In this document: in pieces, positions 10,141 through 21,899 of the stretch
Numbering within the stretch: position 1 is the stretch's first letter
How the letters are laid out: each line of letters opens with the position of its first letter
Origin: Gnetum montanum
Taxonomy: Eukaryota > Streptophyta > Gnetopsida > Gnetales > Gnetaceae
DNA: 64,000 bases
Direction of reading: 5' to 3'
Assembly: GCA_015680685.1 (NCBI GenBank)
Contig: MNCI01017582.1
Span: 64,001 to 128,000, forward strand
Notes under the pieces: generated by a model
Database searches by the model: none
What the model was told of the DNA's origin: nothing
Seen by the model: the letters and a program-made list of their open reading frames with translations, nothing else
Made by a program: the position numbers and the translations under genes

Positions 10141-12430
10141 GCCAATGCCAATCCCAAGCTTGGATATGAAAAGAGAAGGGTGAGTGTTAGGTTGAAAACC
10201 AACTATAAAACATTACTAAATCTCATGAATGAGTTCTTTTCTAGATTCTATAGATGCTAGGGAATTTTCCAGAAGTGATGTACAATAGTCATGGGGCCTA
10301 CTTATTATGGAAAATGGGCAAGGAATTGCTAGGGAATCCTCCAGAAATAACACATAATAATGTTGCTTGGATGTTATGAAAACTAGATAAGGGTTCCTAC
10401 ATCAAGAACAAGTGTAGGCAAAGATACATGTCCACATATAGAAATTTTAGATGACAACCTAAAACATTTCCACTCTTTATAAAAATATCTTTGAAATTTC
10501 CAACACCATGAAAAGATGAAGAATCTACATTGTCTACCTCCAAAAAATAAGATGAACAGGGAAAAAGCTAAAGATTTAGGTTAGGGTTACAAACTCTTCT
10601 ACTTAGAAAAAGAAAATCACTAAAATGGTGTGGGCATTATCATTGATCAATTTGTTAAAGATAAAGTGGTATAAGTATATTGACATGATAAAGTTTTGGG
10701 TCCATGATATGACTTTTCAATGTTAAAGCCATGTTCAATAGTCTAGATTTGATGTCTTGTGGCATCTGCAATGCAGTTTCTAGATCTCTATCTTTAGCTA
10801 GATAGAAGTAATATTTCATGTTATCAACAACATCAATTTTTATTTTCACTTGTGGCTTTCAACTTCAATGTCTAATGTTAGCTTCAACATTGATTCTATC
10901 TCTAGCTTTTGACATTTAACGTTAATCTCATTTTTGACATTCGATGTCAAATTTCATTTTTGTAGCATACCAACTCTTCAATGTCCACCGTCAATTCTCC
11001 ATTTGATGTTATATGTTAATTTCCATAATAATTTATCTACACATCAGTTCTCCTATCCAAAATCTTCTAAAAGATTCTGTGGACCCCAATGCATCATTTC
11101 TTTATTATCCATATAGCCATTCTTGACCTATAAAGAAGGATACCCCTAAATAAAAAGGGGTTGGGTTTTGGAACTTTTAGTTTGCACTTAAGGTAGAACT
11201 TTGACTTAACTCTTTAGCTCTTTGTCTTTACTACTCAACATAGTTATTCATCTTTTTCATTGATGATTTGAAAACTTGTTTCCAAAGATCTTGCCTCTTT
11301 ATTGAATAACTACTTTCCCTTTAGAGATATTAGATTCTTTGATTTCTCTTCTTTTTCCCTATTGATGCATTATATTCCCTTCATGCTATCCTTTTGACAC
11401 ATGAATAATTACTTGGAATCAGGTCAATACATCAATATGATCCATCCCTAAGCTCAGTCAACTATCGAATCTGAGAATTTTCTTGTTAAATTTGCATTAG
11501 GTGGACACATTAGAGAAAGAACGGATTAACACATATCCTCATTATATGTCTTTGATCTCTGGTACATACCTTGAAACATCTTTAGCAGGTTCCCATTTTT
11601 TGATTTCTCTTATAATCTAGATCTATCTGTTTCAATCATTTTTATTTTTGGTATCATCCAGATCTACTTTAGATCTAATTTTTTGCATTTTCCTTTTTAG
11701 AAATGTCACATTAATGAAATAGATATACTTTGTTTTGCATGTTATTTTTAAGTTCTTTTATTGCCAACCATATGATTTTTTTTTCCATGCTATACAACAC
11801 ACTGTTTCATTTTGCTTTAGGTTATATGCATTTTCTACATTTTTTTGCATGTTTTTCCTTTTATTTCTCTTAGCTATTCCATGCACACATGTTTTTATTT
11901 TTGATTAATACCTACTAACATTTAGAAAAAATGTTTGACTCAAATTATCAAAATTTTCAAATTATTTGCAAGTACGCTTTCAATTTGAGAGAAATCAGTT
12001 AAAAAATTAGTTTTCTTGGACTATTTAGTGGCCATAAGATTACCTAGCTTGGTTTCATATTAGGTTGTGTCAAATTTTGAATTATGATGATCTTTGGTGC
12101 AATATCTTTTTGGTGCTAGAAGGAGGACCTTTGTGAAATTAAATGTTGTTTATAGGATTTTCTCTCTAGTTACATTCTTACATTTTGCTTCTACATATTT
12201 TCTAAGTGTTGTGAATGTATCATGTCAATACACTAACATCATGTGTCAGACTTTTCATTGTTAACTTTCACTAACATGTCATGTTGAAACATTAATATCA
12301 TGTGCATTCTCTGTAATTTCAACATGTTCATTAAACAAAAATTTTTCACCTTATATGTTAAGTGTGAACCTATTTGATGGGATGAACTGACATACTAGTA
12401 ACAACCATGTGTAGTTAGTCACTTTCAGCT
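10141..12430. other. Non-coding AT-rich stretch
   Basis: No supported gene. It holds an imperfect direct repeat beginning TGCTAGGGAAT at 10255 and 10328 (spacing 73 bp). Around 10860-10990 there are loosely repeated words such as TTTGACATT and CAATGTC. It could include the LTR and leader of the Tat element whose gag-like frame starts at 12431, but I found no matching LTR pair or primer site. Confidence 0.3.
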
Positions 12431-14360
12431 ATGAAATCATCATCTATTTCAAGCTTCTTCAAGATCTAGAAGTTTATGGATCTAAGGAGAAATCAAGGAT
12501 TTTTAGGAGGACTAAGTCTAAAGAAGTAAAAACTAGCTTGTGCCAAATGGAAGGTAGGATATCTTTTGACATTTGATTTGGTCAAGCTCATGACAGAATA
12601 TGAGTGTAGTAATGATCTACCACCCTTTCTTCTCAATCTAGATCATTCAATTGAATTAGGTAATGAGGAAGCTAAGGAGATAGTAGAGTTCATCATGGAG
12701 TAAGAGAAGATGTAAGAACACATTCACCTATAGATAAAAAAAGCTAGGATGAAGAACATTTTGGATCAACCTCTTGGTCCATACATCACTCATAGAGGAA
12801 GGAGAGGAAGTGTTACCTTTAAGTATAACATTTACTTAATAGATGAAGATGAAGAGCAACTAGTAAGGGAGCTTGGTAAAATTAACCTTCTCTCTCATCA
12901 CATTTATAATATTAGCATCTCAGCTACTTAGAATATCATGTATGTATTTTCTCCACTTAGAATCGAACCTTTTAGCCTTCCCATAATCTCTATTTTACTA
13001 TACTAGCTACTTCCACCTAATAATATCATCAATTCTCATTCTATTTTTCAATCCTCTGTTCCACCTTTCAAGAGTACTCCTTCTATTCCTTAATCCCAAC
13101 TTGCCATACCTTTCTTTTAGTATTTTCTACTTTCTATTCTTGTTCCACAACCATTTAGCATTCCTCAAGCTACCAGTGTATCTAAATTGTTAAGTGTTGA
13201 TCATAGGTTGTTGTCTTCTTACTTGGAATAGTAAAAGCTTTGTAACGTATGGTTCCTTCCTTCATCTAATCTTATACAGCTAGTTATAATAGCACTTGCT
13301 TCACAAGAATTTCAACATATAGACAATAAGGTCTTATAGCATATGATGACCATTGTTCATTCTAAAGGCTCTAACTTATCATTGTTTTACTTTATGACAA
13401 CCTCTAAAGAACATCGTGCTACACTATATAATGTTCTTAAAAGAATTGTGGGTCTAGGTGACATCCCTACTGGGAAGGAAGCCATATCTTCTTTTCTTTA
13501 GGTCTCTTACTATGGATTAGATAGAATGAACTTCCATGGTGAAGATATTAAAACTAATTTGAAGATAGAGGATATATATTAACTACGACTCTACATCACT
13601 ATTAAGGTGTTTCTAGAAGCTTCAGTTCCATTGATACATTTTGATGATGGTGCTAGATCGAACATGATCACATAGGCTATTATCAAGCATTTTCTAGTCT
13701 TCATGATCAGGTAGCTTTTAATAAAACCTATAGTATCTTATTTCATTCAATGGTACATGAGTAGAGGTTATAGATTTTATTAGATTACTTTTTATGGTAT
13801 GTGCTACTATACAATCTGAAGCTACCTTCATGGTGATACATAAGTGTTCTAGTGTCAATGATATACTAGGATGACCTTGGTTAGCTCAACACCAAGATGT
13901 ATCTTCTCCTATACACTAGAAGATACACATCCTTGTTTGTTAGTGTGATATAATTATCTTACCAAATAAATAGACCCCCAATATTTCTCGCATAGATCAA
14001 GAAACCTAAGCTTATCAACTTAGTGAAAATCTAGTTGATATTAAGCTTGAACCTATATAGAAGCTTACAGTCCCCTTTTCTCCTAGGAATTTTGATGTTA
14101 GTATAGATTTAATAAACTTGGGTAAAAAGTGTACTTCTAATGTTAAGTTGGTTAACTTAGGCTTTAGAGAACTAGAAATATCCTCTCCTAGGAAAAAGGA
14201 TTTCCCTTATTCTTATTCAATTGTTTCAAAGTTCATTGCAAATATGATAACCTTAGATACTTCAGCTTTTTCTATGTCTTGTGTGCCACTATGTGATGGA
14301 CATCTTTTAATGCTTGTTAGGATTTTTTTTGACTATTTTTCCACTGCTTTCTATTGCTAG
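12431..14360 (+). pseudogene. Tat/Ogre-type gag-protease remnant
   Basis: Decayed 5' half of a Tat/Ogre-like Ty3/gypsy polyprotein. From ATG 12431 one frame runs to 12931 with about five stops. It is charged but shows no recognisable gag core. Around 13310-13460 the frame has LSLFYFMTTSKEHRATLYN, matching the short block that precedes protease in Tat elements. The protease active site region is near 13620-13660, with FDDGARSN (Asp codons 13643-13648). The flap and C-terminal part at 13770-13900 reads VEVIDFIRLLFMV, then ILG*PWLAQHQ, corresponding to the LGRPWL motif with Arg mutated to a stop. A spacer frame (14118-14360) containing VKLVNLGFRELEIS follows. RT is missing downstream. Assignment rests on these motifs. 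Confidence 0.65.
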
Positions 14361-14889
14361 GCAATGATGATTAGCGAAGAAAATTTATGTTACTTTCTTT
14401 TGCTTTAATTTTCTATTAATCTCTTATTATTACAGGGATATTAAGTTAACAAGTTATTACTATTTCTGATGTGTCACATTAATTTTAGCCATCAATTCAA
14501 TAAAGGTGGCTAACTCAAAATAATGTGAAAATGCTCTTTATTTTCCTAAACTATTTTATAATTGATGCAGGACATAACTTTTGACATGGAATCTTATTGC
14601 AATGTTAAACATACATTATGTTTTACAAATAATTTTGTTACATTAGATATAAATGATTTAGAAAATAATGCAAAAAGAATGCTCAGCAACCTTATTGGTT
14701 TTCAGCAATTTCCTCCTCTGCTTCTTCTTCATCAACTTACATCAGAGTAGAATTTTTTTGCTGATCTCTAGCTGGTTTCCCTTAGGTTTACATAAAAAAA
14801 TGAAGAAAAATAGGTTAATTTTATTTTATTCTATTATATCAATAAATAAAATAAAATGAGTACCAACAGTTTTAATGCTTACCCTACAA
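14361..14889. other. AT-rich spacer after Tat protease, possible old intron end
   Basis: Contains two pyrimidine-rich AG sites: TTATTATTACAG ending at 14437 and TATAATTGATGCAG ending near 14571. A 62-codon frame at 14562-14750 follows the second. Ogre elements are known to have an intron between protease and RT, so these could be relics of acceptor sites. No donor could be fixed. Confidence 0.25.
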
Positions 14890-17330
14890 CTCTCTATAAA
14901 TCTCTAATATTTGTTATTCTATCTTCTCTAAACCCAAAGTGGCTATGTATGATGTGTGAAATGTTGAATTTGGAATCTTCAGTAGAATGCTTGTCCACTC
15001 TTTTTTGTAGACCTTTAGCTCCTCTAGGGTGATTTCTTCATCATCCCCTTCTACCATAGGTTCCTCTTAGGGATATCTTTGCTCCTCCTTCAGTGTGGTG
15101 ATCACCACATTGTTAGTAATGTACTTGAGTAATTTCTCCAACTTAGTTCGTTTAATAAATTAACTTCTCATTTCCTTTTCTATGTAGAGAATTTTATTCT
15201 CTTTTAGTAATCTATGATACTCTCTTATGTACTACCACTTATTTGTTTGATGCTTTTGCCCTAGCTCTCCCATGATATTTTAGAATTCTAAATATTTTTC
15301 ATGAAATGAGTCATGGCTAGAGCTAATCTCTTCCTTTCCAATAGTTCTCTTTATAATTCTACATCTTTATTCCTTCCACTCTAATATGCATGGGAAGGAG
15401 GATGGTGCCTAACCATTTTGTAGCCCCTTATTTCTGCTTCTAATAGCTCTACTTGATTAGACAACATCTTTATTTGACACTCGTGCTTCAATTTATCCTT
15501 TCATGCTTGCTCGAAAGAATCTAGGATTATGGTGTTAGTGTTGGTTTTCTCTATGGCCAATACTCCCATATCTTTAGCATAGTTGAGAAACACTTATTTG
15601 TTTCATAGTAACCTTTTCCACTAGTACGTCTACATTTATTAGTGAATCTTGGGATGTAACCTCATGCTTATCTAATTTAATCTTTATTTCTACATGGCAA
15701 ACAAGGGAAGATCAAACTCTCTACCTTTAATAATAAATGTAATTTTGTGGTAATAATATTCCTAACTTCCCTTTTCTTAGAGACATTAGTTTCAACTTTG
15801 TTTCCATGTTTTATGCTAGTTTTTTCAACATCATTTTCTTGTACTTGATGCAAGCCCATATTTTTCTTTTCATTTTTGGCAAAGAAAAGAAAATGGTTAA
15901 TTCTTTTTAATGTTAGTGTAATCAGCATTTAAAATTTTGATGCAATGTTAATTACACTTACCATATGATATGGAAGGCTTTAAACTAGTCATGTCATTGA
16001 TCCACTTGCAAACCTCTCTGTCACTCAAAACTAGTTTGCTTAGTGATGAAGCGATATGTACTAGAGGTGGAGGAGGAACCTCAAATTTTAGAAGTTTATT
16101 CCTTCCTCCATCCTTTCTCTTCTATTCTTATTAGTCTATTTCATCAAAGATGTAAATGGAAGAGGTTGGAAAAAGACATACTTTCTTTGGCCCCTTCATT
16201 TTCCTCTAACAAAAAAAACGCTATGTAAGAAATCTTTTTATTTCTAGTTCATACCTTTCTTTTGACTTTTTAACATGGTAAAAAGGTTGGAATGTAGCCT
16301 CTTTTCTTCATGTTCTAATGCTCTTCTATCTCAACAAATCTTTGCAAGAATCATTTTTCTCTTACTTAGAAACTACATTGCATCAAAATTAGAAACTACG
16401 TTGCATCTATGATACTTAGTGCAAAAACATATAAAATATTACTTATTCATGCTTCTAATTGCTTCTAGGAGACTTTCACTTTTAGGCTCTTGAAGAAAAG
16501 TTTGATGTATGCATATATCATCAAAGGTGGAAGTCTACTTCTAAAGTAATGTTAGCATGCTCCTCTCTTCCTTGGATAAAAAACATTAGCATGACTTTTA
16601 GTAGATCATAATAAAATCCAAAATTAAGGTACTTTCTCATTTTCTTCCTCTTTTCTTTTTTTTTTCCTCCTAGGGTATCTTCTCTATTTCTTCTATTATT
16701 TCTTAACAAATACTAATGCCTAGTCAGCTACCCTTTCTTAGATCATTATCTTGTATAGCCCATACAACTGTATGGGTGCTAGCTACCACTTCTAATATAA
16801 GTTATTGGAAAATAGTCCACAAGTAAAGGGAATAGTTTCTTTACGTTTTCATTTGTCCCTTTGGGACATTGATGGTGTCCCTTTTCTTGGATTCCACCCA
16901 TTCCTTCACAACTGTCAATACTACTAAATCTAGCTTCTAATTATCAATCTTTATTTTCTAGCCTTGGAATCCCAACCAATAGCTTAGGGTAGTCGGATTG
17001 TAAGTGATGATAACTTTTTTCTAGTCTACACATACCAAAGAAACTACTTTTGCTGCTACATAACCATTTATTAAACCAACACATTTGTCCACACTAGGGT
17101 AGGGATGCTTTAAACCTAAATCTTATAAAATTTTTATGATATTAAAATTGCTAAAATATTTGAATCTTTCCTCTTTAAAAAGGCACACTTTATTGTTTTG
17201 CACTTCACTAGTTGATTTTACTTTAAACTCTTTTACTACTCCTATGATGTCAACAAATTTGGTGTCATCAATGCTTGTTTGACATACAAGTAAGCATATC
17301 TCACCGTTAACTAACTTCATCTTCATCTTA
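14890..17330 (-). pseudogene. Long decayed minus-strand frame, retroelement extra ORF-like
   Basis: Reading right to left, an ATG near 17326 opens a 67-codon frame (LVNGEICLLVCQTSIDD...). It continues through many stops and some frameshifts for about 800 codons. The N-terminal third looks globular, for example YPSVDKCVGLINGYVAAK and VVASTHTVVWAIQ. The C-terminal part is charged and coiled-coil-like (LLKENKILYIEKE near 15190, then LEKLLKYITNN). The end near 14890-15060 is acidic. It lies about 0.5 kb downstream of, and opposite to, the Tat protease at 13600-14360. It resembles in style the extra frame of element C, but I cannot show homology by eye. Function unknown; probably an additional ORF of a Ty3/gypsy element. 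Confidence 0.45.
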
Positions 17331-18460
17331 TAACTTTAAAAACATAAAAAAAAACTATACAACAATTAACTTTAACTTACCCTTCAACCTTAAGATGATC
17401 CTTGACCCCTTTGGCCATTCTACATTTTCTTCGTAGATTTTATTCCATAGTGGATGAGCCATTCCTAATTATTGTACTTTTTTCAAAACTTATGCAATCT
17501 CAATCCTTTATAATGCATGTTGAAATGGGACATCACCTCATATCTCCAATTCTAATGTTGAAAAAGATCTTGTAATAAGTTCTTTAAAAATTTCAAATCA
17601 TCAAAACTTTACATATTTGAAACATTGAACCCATGTAACATAGTTTGATTTTGTTCTTTTAGGAAATAAAAGATTAAATTTATTTAACTTCTAAATTTAT
17701 ACATTATCTCTTAATCAAAATTTGAAAGCTTAATGTATTGGACACTACTCCAGAAGTTTGATTTTCTAATAGTAATGTGATATTGGCACTAAATTGTTGA
17801 TACTTCTTCATTTCCATAGCTTGCTCAAACGTGTCCTATAAACTAGGACATCCTTGAATAGCTTCTCAATATTTGACTATAGCTTTAAAATGATCTCTCT
17901 AAGCTCAATAGAGAACTTTGGAAAGATTGTCTTGAGAGCTTGTAGAACTACCTCTTCATTTAGCCTAGTCTAGATCACTACATGCAAATGGGGGATGCAA
18001 AACTTTACAAATTTTATAGCTCCCTTTGCTACCCAAATTCTTAGTGGCATCGGTGTATTATTATCAAACAAGGTCTTGTTAAGGCTTGGGCTAGATTAAC
18101 TACATCTACTCTTGAGGATGCTACTTTCATCTACTAGGAAGAAGTACATAGGCTTAATTACAAGGATCCCAGACACTACAACATCCATGAAACAAACAAT
18201 CAATGGTTTTAGCATTAGAATAGTGTCTCATGTTAAAAATTCAATCAAAGTTTCATATTAAAACTTTCTCAATTTTCTATGCGATGTGTCATGTTATAGC
18301 CCAAACTTCAACTTTCTACATTAAAAAGACAACTTTGATGTAGGATGTCATCTTACACTTCTAATACTTTGCTGTTTGATGAAAACATCTATAAATCAAA
18401 GCTCCTATTTTCTTTTACACATTATGGAGACTTAACAGTTAAATTCCAATGCTTCATGTT
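17331..18460. other. Decayed sequence upstream of element B
   Basis: On the minus strand, pieces such as LRIWVAKGAIKFVKFC and LNEEVVLQALKTIFPKF (around 17900-18060) may be the upstream continuation of the 14890-17330 frame. Stops are dense. The rest is AT-rich. No boundary or repeat seen. Confidence 0.3.
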
Positions 18461-18470
18461 TGATGAGAGC

Positions 18471-18718
18471 AGTTACTCTAATTATTAGAGTGGTTACTCT
18501 AGCGGTTACTCTAGTAGTTACTCTAGCAATTATTCTAATTATTAGAGTGGTTACTCTAGTAGTTACTTTAGCAGTTACTCTAATTATTAGAGTGGTTACT
18601 CTAGTGGTTACTCTAGTGGTTACTCTAGCAATTATTTTAATTATTAGAATGGTTACTCTAGCAGTTACTTTAGCATTTAATCTAATTATTAGAGTGGTTA
18701 CTCTAATTATTAGAGTAG
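18471..18718 (+). repeat. U3 minisatellite with repeated palindrome
   Basis: Tandem 12-bp units close to GTTACTCTAGYR alternate with a 17-bp perfect palindrome, ACTCTAATTATTAGAGT. I count about six copies of the TAATTATTAGA core, some with one or two changes. The 3' LTR has a shorter version (27602-27808) with about five. Because units are mostly multiples of three and free of stops, open frames appear on both strands (for example 18460-18786 plus and 18432-18800 minus), but these are not genes. Its place just upstream of the TATA box suggests a regulatory array. Confidence 0.8.
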
Positions 18719-18731
18719 TTTCTTCCAAGTC

Positions 18732-18739
18732 TATAAATA
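18732..18739 (+). promoter_or_regulatory. TATA box in element B 5' LTR
   Basis: TATAAATA after the U3 repeat block and before AGTGCCCATG. The equivalent in the truncated 3' LTR is at 27818-27825. Confidence 0.6.
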
Positions 18740-19491
18740 TAGTGCCCATGTGCACAATTGGAAGAAATCCTTCAGCAGAAAAGTAGTGAAACTCTTGCAA
18801 TCTATTTGAAAGCTAGAATATTTTCCAAGTGCCCATAGTAGGAGGTCTAAGTGTGGATGGATCTTTATTCAAGCATTGATGTACATGAGCACACCATTTT
18901 GTTGGCAATAAAGATGAGCTCTTTGATTCATCCTTGTAGTACTTGAGATTTGTTTTCTTACGCATTTCTTTTATTTTATTTTCTTATGCATTTATTTTAT
19001 TTTATGCACTTTTCATTTTTTTTATTAGCACAACAATTCATTTTGATCAATTAAGCAAATCATTAAAACACACAACATGACCACTTCAAGCATGTGTGTA
19101 ATGCTTGGTAACCTAGTAACGATTAGCATTTAGTAATCCTAGCAGTGTTGCACTAGTTTAGGATGTGTATGACAAGTGGGAACAGATGCTGGTGTCAGGA
19201 TTAGTTAGAACTTGGTTAATGAGTAGTTAATTTAAATTAGTCACTTAGTTACCTCTCCCCTTTCCCACTAGCATAGGACATAAAAACATAAAAGCTATGA
19301 AAATCATATGCCTCAAGCTTACTTAACCATACAATCGTGACATACGGGTAAGCTTGGGAAGACAAAAATCAACCAGCCCATCCTTATTCCATAAGGACAC
19401 ATAAGTACTTAGTCCTTGGAATTTGACCAGATCATATATGAAATGCTCGTATTTGTATGGTTGAGCATAGGGGTACCTCGTCGCTCATCAT

Positions 19492-19509
19492 TGGTGCCAT
19501 TGCCGGGGA
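19492..19509 (+). other. Primer binding site, tRNA-Asp type, element B
   Basis: TGGTGCCATTGCCGGGGA, one base after the LTR. It matches the tRNA-Asp complement, as I recall it, at 16 of 18 positions. Both mismatches are transitions. It is the best preserved of the three primer sites. Confidence 0.8.
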
Positions 19510-19721
19510 CTTAGTTGTTTGTGTGTTAACTAGAACATAGGAAATCATTCACATCATTGGAATGAAACCTTAGGATTGGTTGAGAAACTAATAAACAAGA
19601 ATACATTGCACACTAAATAGACAAGTATGTCTCCTTCTTCGTATGAAAGCACCTCACCACCTAGGTTTGAAATAGGAAACAGTTGGCGGCATAATACACA
19701 TGACGTTGATCTGCTAGTCCC

Positions 19722-20770
19722 TTAACAAGTTTGAGTGGTATAGATTCATCTTGATGAGTATATACTAGACTTCACCTTTATCCTCCATTAAGATGAACAA
19801 CTATGTTGGCGAGACTTAGAAGGTAACATAGTGTTACCTCCCGATCATTTAGTCCCAAGCATGCTTGTTTGTGTCCTCACACAAATTAGCATGCCACACT
19901 TACATGCAGAATACATTGTTCAAGACCATGACTCAAGAGAATACCATTCCACAGAGGCACAACATTAAAGGGATTTGCAATAGGAGAGACATCATAAGTC
20001 TTTGAGGGATAAGTGGTCCTAGGATGTCCTACATGTGTTAAGAGAAAATGAGGGTGGTGAACCTACCTCAGGCAATCGCCCACACAACAATGTTCCTCCT
20101 CTTGACTTTGGCCAAGGGGTTGTGTACCAGAACCTTCATTTCATTATTCATAACCCAAGTTCTGATACCCATAGGTAAAAAGGGTCTAAAAAGGAACACA
20201 AACTCATGATAAAAATGGACATTCTAATTGCAATCGAGATTGGGGCTGAGACCNTCGATTGCAATTAGAATGTCCATTTTTATCATGAGTTTGTGTTCCT
20301 TTTTAGACCCTTTTTACCTATGGGTATCAGAACTTGGGTTATGAATAATGAAATGAAGGTTCTGGTACACAACCCCTTGGCCAAAGTCAAGAGGAGGAAC
20401 ATTGTTGTGTGGGCGATTGCCTGAGGTAGGTTCACCACCCTCATTTTCTCTTAACACATGTAGGACATCCTAGGACCACTTATCCCTCAAAGACTTATGA
20501 TGTCTCTCCTATTGCAAATCCCTTTAATGTTGTGCCTCTGTGGAATGGTATTCTCTTGAGTCATGGTCTTGAACAATGTATTCTGCATGTAAGTGTGGCA
20601 TGCTAATTTGTGTGAGGACACAAACAAGCATGCTTGGGACTAAATGATCGGGAGGTAACACTATGTTACCTTCTAAGTCTCGCCAACATAGTTGTTCATC
20701 TTAATGGAGGATAAAGGTGAAGTCTAGTATATACTCATCAAGATGAATCTATACCACTCAAACTTGTTAA
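19722..20770. other. 516-bp perfect inverted duplication flanked by N's (assembly artefact)
   Basis: Bases 20255-20770 appear to be the reverse complement of 19722-20237 over the full 516 bp; I checked both ends and stretches between. The spacer is 16 bases plus N at 20254, and a second N follows at 20771. The right arm is thus a separate contig, placed in reverse between two single-N joins. An old retroelement would not carry an identical inverted copy ending exactly at N's, so this is almost certainly a scaffolding error rather than a biological hairpin. Confidence 0.9.
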
Positions 20771-21221
20771 NTCTTCCATAGGCTAATATTATGCACTATT
20801 ACACTATTGTCCTAGCCATAGTTAATCGCAAAGGGATCAACTGTACCATCTCATGGATGGGCTTAGGCATGAAACGAGAAGATTGGGACTTATGCCCAAG
20901 GAAGACTATTCGAGCTTAGGTTTCATCAAATTCAAAGACTATTGGAGCAAGTTGCTAAGGAAGGAGGTGAGCTATGGAAGAGAGAAAGTGTAGAAGAGTA
21001 TAACTGAGATCCTTCCCTCTAGAAGAAAGGAGTAAGATTTTGTAAGGATGAAGAAGAGTCACCACTCGAAGAGATGGTGAATAGGAAAGCTTTTCCTATC
21101 CAAAAGTTGACATCAGAAGTATCGGCAAAGGTAGACCAAATGTGGGATTTCCTAGACAATAGATTTCAATCTGTTTTAAAATAGTAGAGTCTAGAGAGTA
21201 AGGTAGTAATGGCAAGAAAAG

Positions 21222-21305
21222 AAAAAAGAGAGAAGTTGGACATGCACGTAGCAAGGGTAAGGNTAAAAAAGAGAGAAGTTGGACATGCACGTAGCAAGGG
21301 TAAGG
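21222..21305. other. 41-bp duplicated contig end around N at 21263
   Basis: The 41 bases at 21222-21262 recur exactly at 21265-21305, on either side of the N. This is an unmerged overlap between two contigs. It shifts the reading frame of gag here. Confidence 0.9.
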
Positions 21306-21899
21306 GCAAAGTTTCCATCATTGAAGAGGTTTTGGAGTTGGAAACAAACAATGATAGTGGATGTTAAATATGTCAATATGACCATCCTAAGGGATGTTGC
21401 CCTATAATCTCACATCTACAAGAGTCTGGGGTATATGCACTCAACCCATGATTAAACAAACGGAAAGCACCCTGAAGGCTACCTTACCCCCAAGGTAACC
21501 CAAGATAGTTACACCAACCCTTAATGTATTATCTAAGTGGAACTCCACCACAACCAATTGAGCAAAATTAATAGTGGAAATACCCATAATCATGGAGAAT
21601 TCTGCCACCAAGGCAATAGTATCCTTACTGGAGCCCTAACCTATATGAATATTACATGCAGTAGCCAATCTCCCCACATGACTCTACTGGTCACATCACT
21701 CCTCAACCTCACTACCAAGACCACAAGTATTATGGGATTCCCTGTTCTAGGGGTGATATTCTACAAGCATATCATCCTTCTCATCTGACGACATCTCACA
21801 AGTGGTTGATTCATTAGACACCTCAATATCAATAAAAACTTCAGAGCCCCCTTCAAACCGATCACCACACTCAATGCATATGATCATGCTAACACATGC

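Larger units (their letters stand above)
18461..19490 (+). repeat. Element B 5' LTR
   Basis: 1,030 bp from TGATGAGAGC to CGCTCATCA. The U3 holds a 248-bp block of short repeats. A TATA box follows at 18732-18739 (TATAAATA), with GGCAATAAAGATGAGC near 18904 as the likely poly(A) context. The R-U5 region is related to LTRs A and C, while U3 is not. The 3' copy starts at 27592. Confidence 0.85.
19627..21800 (+). pseudogene. gag of element B, decayed and mis-assembled
   Basis: The frame begins at ATG 19627 (MSPSSYES...) and runs with stops to about 20253. It contains a conserved N-terminal stretch (EYILDF, LEGNIVLPPD, HAEYIVQDHD) also present in element C. The next 516 bases (20255-20770) are an inverted copy of 19722-20237 between two N's, so the true gag core (the W..L...F region) is missing here and is probably lost in the assembly gap. 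Gag sequence resumes after 20772 with a charged segment (LEQVAKEGGELWKR). Near 21365-21400 it has a reduced knuckle-like C..Y...P.G.C, and a Pro/Thr/His-rich tail to about 21800. No complete protein can be read. Confidence 0.6.

Noticed and set aside
18471-18718. CRISPR array, from short regular repeats
   Set aside because: Units are contiguous 12-17 bp without unique spacers, lie in an LTR U3, and the DNA is plant.
18432-18800. Open frames of 108 and 122 codons on opposite strands
   Set aside because: They only reflect the LTR U3 repeat (units of 12 and 15 bases without stops on either strand). The same happens at 27581-27860.
19722-20770. Giant hairpin or foldback element
   Set aside because: Arms are identical in a decayed element and end exactly at single N's, so a misplaced contig is far more likely.
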